Assembly (NCBI GenBank): GCA_049347715.1
Contig: CP186339.1
Location: 992,001 to 1,056,000, forward strand
DNA from: Thalassotalea_B piscium_A
GTDB taxonomy: Bacteria; Pseudomonadota; Gammaproteobacteria; Enterobacterales; Alteromonadaceae
Length of the DNA: 64,000 nt
Reading direction: 5' to 3'
Shown one piece after another: positions 55,462 to 64,000 of this stretch (its first letter is position 1; each line of letters starts with the position of its first letter). The notes beneath the pieces are model-generated. The model ran no database searches, was not told the origin of the DNA, and saw only the letters and a list, made by a program, of their open reading frames with translations. The translations under genes and the position numbers were made by a program.

Positions 55462-56226
55462 TTACTTAGTCAAAATCCGATTATTAGGATAATTTGCTGC
55501 TAAGACTTGGAGTGCATTATTTTTTAAATCAATTAGCCCCATTTTGTCATAGCTTTCAATCATAATCTCTAATGCTTCTTCTACTTGGCTAGTTTGTGCA
55601 TAAACTTCGACTATGTAACGGCCGCGATTTGCTGCCGAGGCGTAAGCTTCTCTTTCCAAATGAAAACGAGCAACAGACAATTCATATTCCGCTAAACGCG
55701 ATTTTATGGCTATCATCCGTTTTCTTGCATCAGCGGCATACTTACTTTGAGGGTATTTAGTGACAATCGTTTTAAAGTCATTAAATGCTTCTCTAGAGGC
55801 GCTAGGATCTCTATCCGAGCGATCAATTCCCGCCAGATCTTGAAATATATTCCCCTCTGTTGATAAATTGATTAGTGCTCGCATGTAATAAACATAATCA
55901 ATATTGACATGAGCGGGATTTAACCGTAAAAATCTATCGGTTAAAGCGATACCTTGAGCGGCGTCACCACTTTTATAATAGGCATAAATTAAATCAAGTT
56001 GTACTTGGTGGCTAATTGGGCCATAAGGAAAACGAGAGTCAATTGCAGATAAAAGCTGAATAGCTTTTTGGTATAAACCATTGTCCAACGCGGATCTAGC
56101 GTCAGTAAATAGTGCTTGTGCTGATTTATCGGGCACTTTATTTACATCGTTATCGCTTGAAGACGAACAGCCGGCTATTATGAGTAAAATTACTATAAAT
56201 AGGGTTCTAAATGTCAATTTTTCCAT
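55462..56226 (-). CDS. bamD: BamD, outer-membrane protein assembly lipoprotein
   Basis: 254 aa from the ATG at 56226; a GTG five codons upstream is in frame but has no ribosome-binding site. The lipobox is IIAG|C20. Tetratricopeptide repeats follow, with ALFTDARSALDNGLYQKAI and FNDFKTIVTKYPQSKYAADA typical of BamD (ComL/YfiO). It is an essential subunit of the BAM complex, on the periplasmic side of the outer membrane. It is divergent from rluD, the conserved order. Confidence 0.95.
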   Translation of the reverse strand: MEKLTFRTLFIVILLIIAGCSSSSDNDVNKVPDKSAQALFTDARSALDNGLYQKAIQLLSAIDSRFPYGPISHQVQLDLIYAYYKSGDAAQGIALTDRFLRLNPAHVNIDYVYYMRALINLSTEGNIFQDLAGIDRSDRDPSASREAFNDFKTIVTKYPQSKYAADARKRMIAIKSRLAEYELSVARFHLEREAYASAANRGRYIVEVYAQTSQVEEALEIMIESYDKMGLIDLKNNALQVLAANYPNNRILTK

Positions 56227-56377
56227 AGACTTAATTATCACTACTTGTTTTTAATTAAAATAAAACTACTGCTGATTATATTTACTTAATGTAATTGAAT
56301 GAGCAAAAGGGTAAAATAAGTTTTGCATTCTAACCTAGCAATCAAACCTTGCACAGTGCTAATTCACAGAGATTTTA

Positions 56378-57352
56378 ATGGCTGAGAAAATTCAACATCA
56401 AGAAATAGTTCCAGATTCCTGTTTAGGTAAGCGTTTCGACCAGACTTTGGCCGAAATGTTCCCTGATTATTCCCGTTCACGTTTAAAAGAATGGATTTTA
56501 GCTGGCAATGTGTCAGTTAATGGCATCGCGTTAACAAAACCACGTGAAAAAATGTATGGAGGAGAGGAAATTGAAATCATCACAGAAGTTGAAGCTGATG
56601 TGCGTTTCGACCCTCAAGACATTCCGTTAAATATCGTTTATGAAGATGATGATATTTTAGTTATTAACAAACCCGCGGGTCTTGTCGTCCATCCTGGCGC
56701 AGGTAATCCAGATGGCACCATATTAAATGCCTTGCTGCATTATTGTCCACAAGTAGATGTTGTACCTCGAGCAGGTATCGTTCACCGATTGGATAAAGAC
56801 ACAACAGGGTTAATGGTTGTTGCTAAAACAATTGCTGCTCAAACTAATTTAGTTGAGTCTTTACAAGCAAGAGAAATTACACGTGAGTATGAAGCCATTG
56901 CATGTGGTGTTATGACTGCTGGTGGTGTTGTGGATGAACCTATTGGTCGTCATTCCACTAAACGTACTCATATGGCTGTATCAATGGTTGGTAGACCATC
57001 GGTTACGCATTATCGCGTGATGGAAAAGTTTCGCTTACATACGCGTTTGCGTTTGCGTTTAGAAACCGGACGAACCCATCAAATTCGTGTTCATATGGCG
57101 CATATTACACATCCTCTAGTTGGTGATCCTGTCTATGGGGGGCGTCCCAGACCACCAAGAAATGCAACTCCTGAGTTACGAGAAGTGTTAAAAGCGTTTA
57201 AACGACAAGCATTACACGCAGCTATGTTGTCTTTATTTCATCCCATTACCGGTGAAGAAATGACTTGGCATGCCGAAATCCCCCAAGATATGGTTAATCT
57301 AACTAACATTTTGAGAGAAGACTCTAAACTTAATGGCGAAGATAGCTACTAA
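56378..57352 (+). CDS. rluD: RluD, 23S rRNA pseudouridine synthase (1911, 1915, 1917)
   Basis: 324 aa. An N-terminal S4 RNA-binding domain (SRSRLKEWILAGNVSVNG) is followed by the catalytic domain with D139 in VHRLDKDTTGL, the same position as in E. coli RluD. The pseudouridine 1915 it makes is the substrate of RlmH, encoded at 3342. Its last 20 bases overlap the start of pgeF. Confidence 0.96.
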   Translation: MAEKIQHQEIVPDSCLGKRFDQTLAEMFPDYSRSRLKEWILAGNVSVNGIALTKPREKMYGGEEIEIITEVEADVRFDPQDIPLNIVYEDDDILVINKPAGLVVHPGAGNPDGTILNALLHYCPQVDVVPRAGIVHRLDKDTTGLMVVAKTIAAQTNLVESLQAREITREYEAIACGVMTAGGVVDEPIGRHSTKRTHMAVSMVGRPSVTHYRVMEKFRLHTRLRLRLETGRTHQIRVHMAHITHPLVGDPVYGGRPRPPRNATPELREVLKAFKRQALHAAMLSLFHPITGEEMTWHAEIPQDMVNLTNILREDSKLNGEDSY

Positions 57353-58097
57353 AGCATCAATTAACAAAATTGAATTGTCTGTAAATAAAGTACAGGCAAT
57401 TCAAACTACTCGAGGTTTTTCTGATAAAGCAGCAACCGCGTTATCTACGTTTGATCACTTTAATCTAGGACTACATGTTTCTGATAGTGCAAGTTCAGTT
57501 TTAGCTAATCGTGAAAACTTAAAAAATACTTTCCCTCAAAACACACAAATACAATGGTTAGAACAAGTACATAGTAATAATGTGCTCATTACTGAAACAT
57601 TAATAACTCCTTATCCCGCTGCTGATGCCATCATTACACATACGCCTAATTTAGCTTTAGCAGTAATGACTGCAGATTGCTTACCTATCTTACTTACGTC
57701 TATTAGTGGAAAAGAGGTTGCCGCAATACATTGCGGATGGCGCTCTACCGTGAATAATATTATTAGCCATACTATTAATAAGATGACTAGTATGCCTGAA
57801 GACATTATTGCATGGTTAGGGCCTTGTATCAGTCAAGAATACTTTGAGGTAGGGGAAGAGGTTAAAGCCGCTTTTACTAAAGAAGACTTTAAGTTAGCCG
57901 CTTTTTTTATTGAAAACTCAAATAAAAAATATCAAGCAGACTTATCTGGTATTGCAAAATTTTTATTGCAAAAAGTTGGAGTTAAAACAATTATTCAGAG
58001 TACAGAATGTACTTATGCTAATGAAGATAAATACTATTCTTATCGTCGAGATGGTGTAACAGGTAGAATGGCATCTGTGATATATATTAAAGAATAA
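57333..58097 (+). CDS. pgeF: PgeF, peptidoglycan editing factor (YfiH / laccase-domain family)
   Basis: 254 aa. The conserved metal-binding blocks are present: QVHSNNVLI-like with His, MTADCLPILLT, IHCGWRSTVNNI and a late segment with CTYANEDKYYSYRRDG. This is the YfiH family, shown in E. coli to remove L-Ser from misassembled muropeptides; older annotations call it polyphenol oxidase or laccase. It overlaps rluD by 20 bp and precedes clpB, as usual. Confidence 0.93.
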   Translation: MAKIATKASINKIELSVNKVQAIQTTRGFSDKAATALSTFDHFNLGLHVSDSASSVLANRENLKNTFPQNTQIQWLEQVHSNNVLITETLITPYPAADAIITHTPNLALAVMTADCLPILLTSISGKEVAAIHCGWRSTVNNIISHTINKMTSMPEDIIAWLGPCISQEYFEVGEEVKAAFTKEDFKLAAFFIENSNKKYQADLSGIAKFLLQKVGVKTIIQSTECTYANEDKYYSYRRDGVTGRMASVIYIKE

Positions 58098-58140
58098 GAG
58101 ATAAAACTTGTTCTAGATCAAAAGAGGTGGACATCAAGTA

Positions 58141-58166
58141 TTGAAAGTTAAGCATTTAACCCTTAT
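58141..58166 (+). promoter_or_regulatory. Candidate sigma-32 heat-shock promoter of clpB
   Basis: TTGAAA (58141-58146), a 13-nt spacer, then CCCTTAT (58160-58166), close to the RpoH consensus (CTTGAAA, CCCCATnT). It lies about 50 bp before the clpB ATG at 58218. Confidence 0.65.
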
Positions 58167-58217
58167 TTATTAGATACAGGGTGCGTAAGCCCAGTTACAT
58201 GGCCGTAGGAGTTATAT

Positions 58218-60794
58218 ATGCGTTTAGATCGTTTTACCCAATCATTTCAAGTAGCTATTTCAGACGCGCAATCAATTGCGCTAGGAAAAGATCACCAATT
58301 TATTGAACCCGCTCATTTAATGCTGGCATTATTGAATCAAAGTAACGGTAGTATCATTCCATTACTTAAAAGTGCAGGTATTGATGTGTTCACACTGCGT
58401 TCTCAAGTTGAGAATGTTTTACTTAATTTAGCACAAGTTTCAGGTAGTGGTGGCGAAGTTCAGTTATCCTCTGCGTCAGGTAATTTACTTAATTTATGCG
58501 ATAAATATGCGCAAAAGTTAGGTGATAAATTTATTTCCTCAGAAGTTTTTGTCTTAGCGGCTCTAGAAGATAAAGGTCAATTAGGGCAAACATTAAAATC
58601 TTTAGGTGCTACAGAGCAACGTATACAAGATGCCATATTACATGTGCGCGGAGGTGAGAATGTTAATGATCCTAATGCGGAAGAGTCTCGTCAAGCACTT
58701 GATAAATATACTGTAGATTTAACAGAGCGTGCCGAACAAGGTAAATTAGATCCGGTTATTGGTCGTGACGATGAAATAAGACGAACTATTCAAGTGTTGC
58801 AACGTCGGACTAAAAATAATCCGGTGTTAATTGGTCAACCTGGTGTAGGTAAAACAGCAATTGTTGAAGGTCTCGCACAGCGTATTGTTGATCACGAAGT
58901 CCCAGAAGGTCTTAAAAATAAAAGAGTATTGTCATTAGATATGGGGTCGCTTGTTGCCGGCGCTAAATATCGTGGAGAATTTGAAGAAAGATTAAAAGCG
59001 GTTTTAAATGAGCTGTCAAAATTAGAAGGGCAGGTGATTTTATTTATTGATGAACTTCACACTATGGTTGGAGCTGGTAAAGGTGAGGGTGCCATGGATG
59101 CGGGCAATATGTTAAAACCTGCGCTTGCCCGTGGAGATTTACATTGTGTAGGCGCCACAACACTCGATGAGTATCGTCAATATATAGAAAAAGATGCGGC
59201 ATTAGAGCGTCGTTTTCAAAAGGTTCTAGTAGAAGAACCTTCAGTAGAAGATACCATAGCTATATTACGAGGTTTAAAAGAACGGTACGAACTTCACCAT
59301 AATGTAGATATTACCGACCCTGCTATTGTCGCAGCAGCAACATTATCTCATCGCTATGTGAGTGACAGACAATTACCTGATAAGGCAATTGATTTAATTG
59401 ATGAAGCCGCATCAAGCATCCGTCTCCAAATGGACTCTAAACCAGAAGAGCTGGATAAATTAGAACGTAAAATTATTCAATTTAAATTGGAACAAAAAGC
59501 ATTAGATGGTGAGTCAGATGATTCATCAATTAAACGTTTATCACTTCTTAATGAACAATTAATTGATCTCGAAGGGCGTTATCATGAATTAGAGGAAGTT
59601 TGGACTTCAGAAAAAGCAGCTATTCATGGTACTCAAGCTATTAAAACTGATTTAGAACAAGCGCGAATCGAATTAGATTCTGCCCGTCGAGCAGGTGATT
59701 TGAACCGTATGGCTGAATTACAATATAGCCGTATACCTTCTTTAGAAAAACAATTAGATCTTGCAAGCCAAGCAGAAATGCAAGAAATGACATTGTTACG
59801 TAATAAAGTCACTGAAGTTGAAATTGCTGATGTACTGAGTCGAGCAACAGGAATTCCAGTGAGTAAAATGCTTGAAGAAGAGTGTGATAAGTTACTTAAA
59901 ATGGAAGATAATCTTCATCAACGTGTTATCGGTCAATCTGAAGCCGTCGTCTCTGTTTCAAATGCAATTAGACGATCACGGGCTGGTTTAGCAGATCCAA
60001 ACCAACCAATAGGGTCATTTTTATTTTTAGGCCCGACAGGGGTAGGTAAAACTGAATTAACCAAAGCATTAGCCAACTTCCTATTTGATAGTGAAGATGC
60101 CTTAATTCGAGTTGATATGTCAGAGTTTATGGAAAAACATTCTGTGGCAAGACTTGTTGGAGCACCTCCAGGTTATGTTGGTTATGAAGAAGGTGGGTAT
60201 TTAACAGAAGCAGTAAGAAGAAAACCATATTCTGTGATATTACTGGATGAAATTGAAAAAGCACATCCAGATGTATTTAATATTTTACTTCAAGTATTAG
60301 ATGATGGGCGTTTAACTGATGGGCAAGGTCGTACAGTAGACTTTAGAAATACGGTTGTCATCATGACGTCTAATATTGGTTCCGACATCATACAATCTTT
60401 TGGTGATGACGCTCGTTATAGCGAAATGAAAACAAAAGTCATGGAAGAAGTTAGTAAATACTTTAAACCTGAGTTTATCAACCGTATTGACGAGTCAGTG
60501 GTATTCCATCCGTTATTGCAAGAACAAATAGCGCAGATAGCATCTATCCAATTAAAAGGACTTGCCAGAAGATTAGAAGATAGGGACATAGCGTTGAATG
60601 TGTCAGACGAAGCACTAACGATTATCTCTGAAGCGGGATTTGATCCATTGTTTGGTGCTAGACCGTTGAAAAGATCCATTCAACAGTCTATTGAAAACCC
60701 ACTTGCCCAGTCTATTTTATCTGGGGAGTTCAAAGCAGGTGATACGATTGAAGTGCTTGTGGAAAATCAATCGCTAATCTTTAAGAAAAAGTAA
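58218..60794 (+). CDS. clpB: ClpB, protein disaggregase
   Basis: 858 aa, standard. Clp N domain (about 1-145), first AAA+ module with Walker A at 206-213 (K212), the long coiled-coil middle domain (about 410-530), and second AAA+ module with Walker A at 605-612 (K611). Positions match E. coli ClpB. Arginine-finger and Walker B segments (FIDELHTMVGAG; ILLDEIEKAHPDVF) are intact. It frees aggregated proteins together with DnaK. A heat-shock type promoter lies upstream. Confidence 0.97.
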   Translation: MRLDRFTQSFQVAISDAQSIALGKDHQFIEPAHLMLALLNQSNGSIIPLLKSAGIDVFTLRSQVENVLLNLAQVSGSGGEVQLSSASGNLLNLCDKYAQKLGDKFISSEVFVLAALEDKGQLGQTLKSLGATEQRIQDAILHVRGGENVNDPNAEESRQALDKYTVDLTERAEQGKLDPVIGRDDEIRRTIQVLQRRTKNNPVLIGQPGVGKTAIVEGLAQRIVDHEVPEGLKNKRVLSLDMGSLVAGAKYRGEFEERLKAVLNELSKLEGQVILFIDELHTMVGAGKGEGAMDAGNMLKPALARGDLHCVGATTLDEYRQYIEKDAALERRFQKVLVEEPSVEDTIAILRGLKERYELHHNVDITDPAIVAAATLSHRYVSDRQLPDKAIDLIDEAASSIRLQMDSKPEELDKLERKIIQFKLEQKALDGESDDSSIKRLSLLNEQLIDLEGRYHELEEVWTSEKAAIHGTQAIKTDLEQARIELDSARRAGDLNRMAELQYSRIPSLEKQLDLASQAEMQEMTLLRNKVTEVEIADVLSRATGIPVSKMLEEECDKLLKMEDNLHQRVIGQSEAVVSVSNAIRRSRAGLADPNQPIGSFLFLGPTGVGKTELTKALANFLFDSEDALIRVDMSEFMEKHSVARLVGAPPGYVGYEEGGYLTEAVRRKPYSVILLDEIEKAHPDVFNILLQVLDDGRLTDGQGRTVDFRNTVVIMTSNIGSDIIQSFGDDARYSEMKTKVMEEVSKYFKPEFINRIDESVVFHPLLQEQIAQIASIQLKGLARRLEDRDIALNVSDEALTIISEAGFDPLFGARPLKRSIQQSIENPLAQSILSGEFKAGDTIEVLVENQSLIFKKK

Positions 60795-60804
60795 GTATTT
60801 ATGG

Positions 60805-60838
60805 GGTTTGTTGCCAAGTTTAACTTTGGCAATAAACC
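60805..60838. terminator. Hairpin shared by the convergent clpB and DUF4124 genes
   Basis: GGTTTGTTGCCAA pairs with TTGGCAATAAACC (13 bp with one G-U) just after clpB and across the last codons of the minus-strand DUF4124 gene. No U-tract follows in either direction, so termination is a guess. Confidence 0.5.
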
Positions 60839-61221
60839 TCTACTTGTTTCTCGTTAATTTCTAATTGTTGTTTCTTTTGAGTGTCATCAAGTACTTTAAA
60901 CTTACCGTCAGTGTCTTTGTATTGAATTTTATCAAAAGCTTTGAGTGTTTTTACATTATTTTTAGCTTCTTCACATAGATCTTTCGATTCTTCAACTTTT
61001 ACTGCTGGTTTAGCTTGTGTTTCGGTTAATTTTTCATTTTCTGAAGCTTGTACTTTAGCGGGTGCAGACATAGACAATTCAGTATAATCATTATGTTCTG
61101 GTTGTTGTTGACTAAAATGTACAACATTATTCCCATCAACCCAACGATATATAGTGATACTTGTTGCAGAACTAAAGAAGGAGACCCCAGCGAAGAACAT
61201 ACCTATATATAATTTATTCAT
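60820..61221 (-). CDS. DUF4124 domain-containing secreted protein
   Basis: 133 aa. A signal peptide (MNKLYIGMFFAGVSFFSSATS) is followed by the DUF4124 motif IYRWVDGNNVVHFSQQQP, then a Lys/Glu-rich low-complexity linker and a final segment with two cysteines. These proteins are periplasmic and of unknown function. It is convergent with clpB and divergent from pssA. Its last codons form one arm of the hairpin at 60805-60838. Confidence 0.8.
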   Translation of the reverse strand: MNKLYIGMFFAGVSFFSSATSITIYRWVDGNNVVHFSQQQPEHNDYTELSMSAPAKVQASENEKLTETQAKPAVKVEESKDLCEEAKNNVKTLKAFDKIQYKDTDGKFKVLDDTQKKQQLEINEKQVEVYCQS

Positions 61222-61430
61222 ATTTTTTTACCTACTTCACGATTGTTAATCACATCAAACAAAACGTAATCGGACCACATAACAACTCGTGTTATATCAA
61301 TTAAGATTAAAGTTTACAAATAATTATCATCTAGTATTAATCATAAACGTGAAATATCACTGCCTTACTTTATCCTTTTATGTTAAATTAGTGGGCAAAT
61401 AAACTCATTTATATTATTTAAAATTTCCCT

Positions 61431-62264
61431 ATGAACGATAAAAGTAATGGTAATGGTTCCCCTACAAGAGGGATATATTTATTACCCAATTTATTAACAA
61501 CTGCTGGCTTGTTTTCTGGTTTTTTTGCAGTTGTTTCTTCTATGAATGGCCATTTCGAGCATGCTGCAATTGCAATTTTTATTGCGATGATTTTTGATGG
61601 CTTAGATGGTCGTGTTGCTCGAATGACAAATACTCAAAGTGAATTTGGTGCTGAGTATGACAGTATGGCCGATATGGTATCTTTTGGTATTGCTCCCGGT
61701 TTAGTCGCATATAATTGGGCATTATCAGGTATGGGTAAATTTGGTTGGTTAGCTGCCTTTGTTTTTGTTGCAGCTGCCGCTTTACGATTAGCACGGTTTA
61801 ATACTCAAGTGGGAGTCGCCGATAAGCGCTATTTTCAAGGGTTAGCCAGTCCGGCAGCCGCGGGGGTTATCGCCAGTCTTGTATGGTTAGGCACTGAGTA
61901 TGAAATTAATGGTCAAGATTTTGGTTTAGTACTGGGGGTCATAACTATTGTCTCAGGGTTATTAATGGTTAGTAACTTTAGATATAATAGTTTTAAAGAA
62001 GTGGATTGGAAAGGAAAGGTCAGCTTTATTGTTGTTCTACTAATAGTACTGGTGTTTGTGATTGTTGCTGCAAGTCCTGCAGAGCTATTAACTGCAATAT
62101 TTGTACTATACGCATGTTCTGGACCTTTCACTACGATACGCTCGGTTAAAAAACTAAAACTTGAACATGTTGTTGGTGACGATGACGATGCAGACTTTCA
62201 AGCTGATGCTAATAAAGAAGACGCTATTAAAGGTACAGTAGATAAAAAAGCTGGCGAAGAATAA
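61431..62264 (+). CDS. pssA: CDP-diacylglycerol--serine O-phosphatidyltransferase
   Basis: 277 aa, the integral-membrane PssA type. The CDP-alcohol phosphotransferase motif reads DGLDGRVARMTNTQSEFGAEYD followed by SMAD, giving the DGxxAR...G...D...D residues. Several membrane helices follow, and an acidic C-terminal tail (DDDDADFQAD) ends the protein. It makes phosphatidylserine, precursor of phosphatidylethanolamine. Monocistronic, followed by a strong terminator. Confidence 0.92.
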   Translation: MNDKSNGNGSPTRGIYLLPNLLTTAGLFSGFFAVVSSMNGHFEHAAIAIFIAMIFDGLDGRVARMTNTQSEFGAEYDSMADMVSFGIAPGLVAYNWALSGMGKFGWLAAFVFVAAAALRLARFNTQVGVADKRYFQGLASPAAAGVIASLVWLGTEYEINGQDFGLVLGVITIVSGLLMVSNFRYNSFKEVDWKGKVSFIVVLLIVLVFVIVAASPAELLTAIFVLYACSGPFTTIRSVKKLKLEHVVGDDDDADFQADANKEDAIKGTVDKKAGEE

Positions 62265-62287
62265 GTTTTTCTATATTAGCAGTTACT

Positions 62288-62318
62288 AAAAGAGCGCAAA
62301 AGCGCTCTTTTTTTGTTT
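62288..62318 (+). terminator. Intrinsic terminator of pssA
   Basis: AGAGCGC / GCGCTCT around AAAA, then at least five T residues (62291-62313). Strong. Confidence 0.92.
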
Positions 62319-62394
62319 TTAGATGGCAAAAAGACAGAACTTGTACTATTTTTAAACATCTAGTAATTAAATGATAAAAAATATGAATTAACTG

Positions 62395-62422
62395 TTGACG
62401 TGGCGCTAAAAATCACTAAAAT
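62395..62422 (+). promoter_or_regulatory. rrn promoter P1
   Basis: TTGACG (62395-62400), 16-nt spacer, TAAAAT (62417-62422), followed by a GC-rich discriminator GCGCTCC typical of stringently controlled rRNA promoters. AT-rich DNA upstream (about 62340-62390) could be an UP element. Confidence 0.75.
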
Positions 62423-62599
62423 GCGCTCCACTTCTTCAGGGAAACTTGAGAAGCTACTAAGTAAAGGAAATACTTAGTTCACTTAAATAGGATGACCAAG
62501 TGAGAGTTTTAATACGTTTAGTAAAGAGAATACTTTAGTAAACGCGTTAATAGAGTTTGAAAACGTTTTGTAAATTTTAAAACTTTTTTAAAAAAACTA

Positions 62600-62627
62600 T
62601 TGACATTAAAACTCAGGTGCGTAGAAT
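62600..62627 (+). promoter_or_regulatory. rrn promoter P2
   Basis: TTGACA (62600-62605), 16-nt spacer, TAGAAT (62622-62627), then GCGC discriminator. Tandem promoters about 205 bp apart are usual for rRNA operons. Confidence 0.8.
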
Positions 62628-62940
62628 GCGCATCTCGCTTAAGGCAAGGCCTACAGCGATAAAGTTAAACGAATGCGATTTAACTTTTTCTTCACTTCAC
62701 GTAAGTCGAAGAATTTCTTTAACAATTAGTTATCATGCAATTTGTGTGGACACTCACATTGATGTTGATTTTACCAGCTACTTAGGTAGCAAAAAACAGC
62801 GCAATGAAGATGTCACACAAATAAGTATTAATTTTCTCTTAGGAGATAAATTAGTACGTTTTATGTAGTTATCTACTTCGGTAGGTAACACGACAGAATT
62901 CATTGAGCAGTAGGACTTGTTCCTACACAAACGATTTTTT
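62628..62940 (+). promoter_or_regulatory. rRNA leader with boxA antitermination element
   Basis: The leader contains boxA, TTTCTTTAACAA at 62713-62724, followed by ATTAGTTATCATGCAATTTG and GTGTGGACACTC, the same order as the E. coli rrn leader (boxA, then boxC-like). It allows NusB/S10-dependent antitermination. The small frames in this region are not genes. The rest of the interval to the 16S start holds no other feature. Confidence 0.75.

Positions 62941-64000
<1,060 letters not shown>

Overview
The window is chromosomal DNA of a marine gammaproteobacterium of the order Alteromonadales, most likely Colwelliaceae (Colwellia/Thalassotalea type). The evidence is the AT-rich coding sequence, the classical gammaproteobacterial gene orders (leuS-lptE-holA-nadD-rsfS-rlmH-mrdA-rodA-rlpA; murJ-ribF-ileS-lspA-fkpB-ispH; bamD/rluD-pgeF-clpB), a large TonB-dependent receptor beside a secreted S9 peptidase, and a partial 16S rRNA at the right edge with a gammaproteobacterial sequence. 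Most of the window is core genome; accessory content is modest.

Layout. 1-9115 (minus): translation, NAD, replication and cell-shape operon from leuS to a truncated rlpA. 9378-14468 (plus): zinc-ribbon YbeL-like protein, a Lon-family protease, and a DEAD-box RNA helicase behind a long structured leader. 14500-21300: a tiny orphan ORF between terminators, an S9 peptidase and TonB receptor pair (minus), and a beta-carbonic anhydrase. 21423-26823: parvulin, a 54-aa DUF2897 protein, a chemotaxis transducer without a sensor domain, a PilZ-like protein, TetR regulator, fused threonine/serine exporter, a 58-aa membrane protein and an NRDE protein. 26922-33643: a catabolic neighbourhood (class II aldolase, enolase-superfamily dehydratase, YajD nuclease, Lrp regulator, lactonase-like amidohydrolase, SDR, M20 dipeptidase, GNAT). 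33703-36590: small hypothetical proteins, an M49-like zinc lipoprotein and rpsT. 36862-44439: murJ, ribF, ileS, lspA, fkpB, ispH. 44755-52664: a minor-pilin cluster (pilV, pilW, pilX, pilY1, pilE, a small secreted protein) facing two FimT/GspH pseudopilins. 52789-54169: nadE and glnB. 54230-55380: an IS110-family element. 55462-62264: bamD, rluD, pgeF, clpB, a DUF4124 protein and pssA. 62319-64000: rRNA operon promoters, leader and the first ~1060 nt of 16S.

The most interesting feature is the IS110-family insertion sequence. Its recombinase keeps the DEDD residues and the candidate serine nucleophile, and the non-coding stretch upstream of it can fold as a short 5' hairpin followed by a long closed stem enclosing several stem-loops. 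This is the position and general shape expected for a bridge RNA. Second in interest is the deaD leader, where two mutually exclusive pairings compete for the ribosome-binding region. No CRISPR array, tRNA gene, prophage or defence island was seen.

All calls rest on reading sequence and recalled family knowledge; no search or folding program was run.
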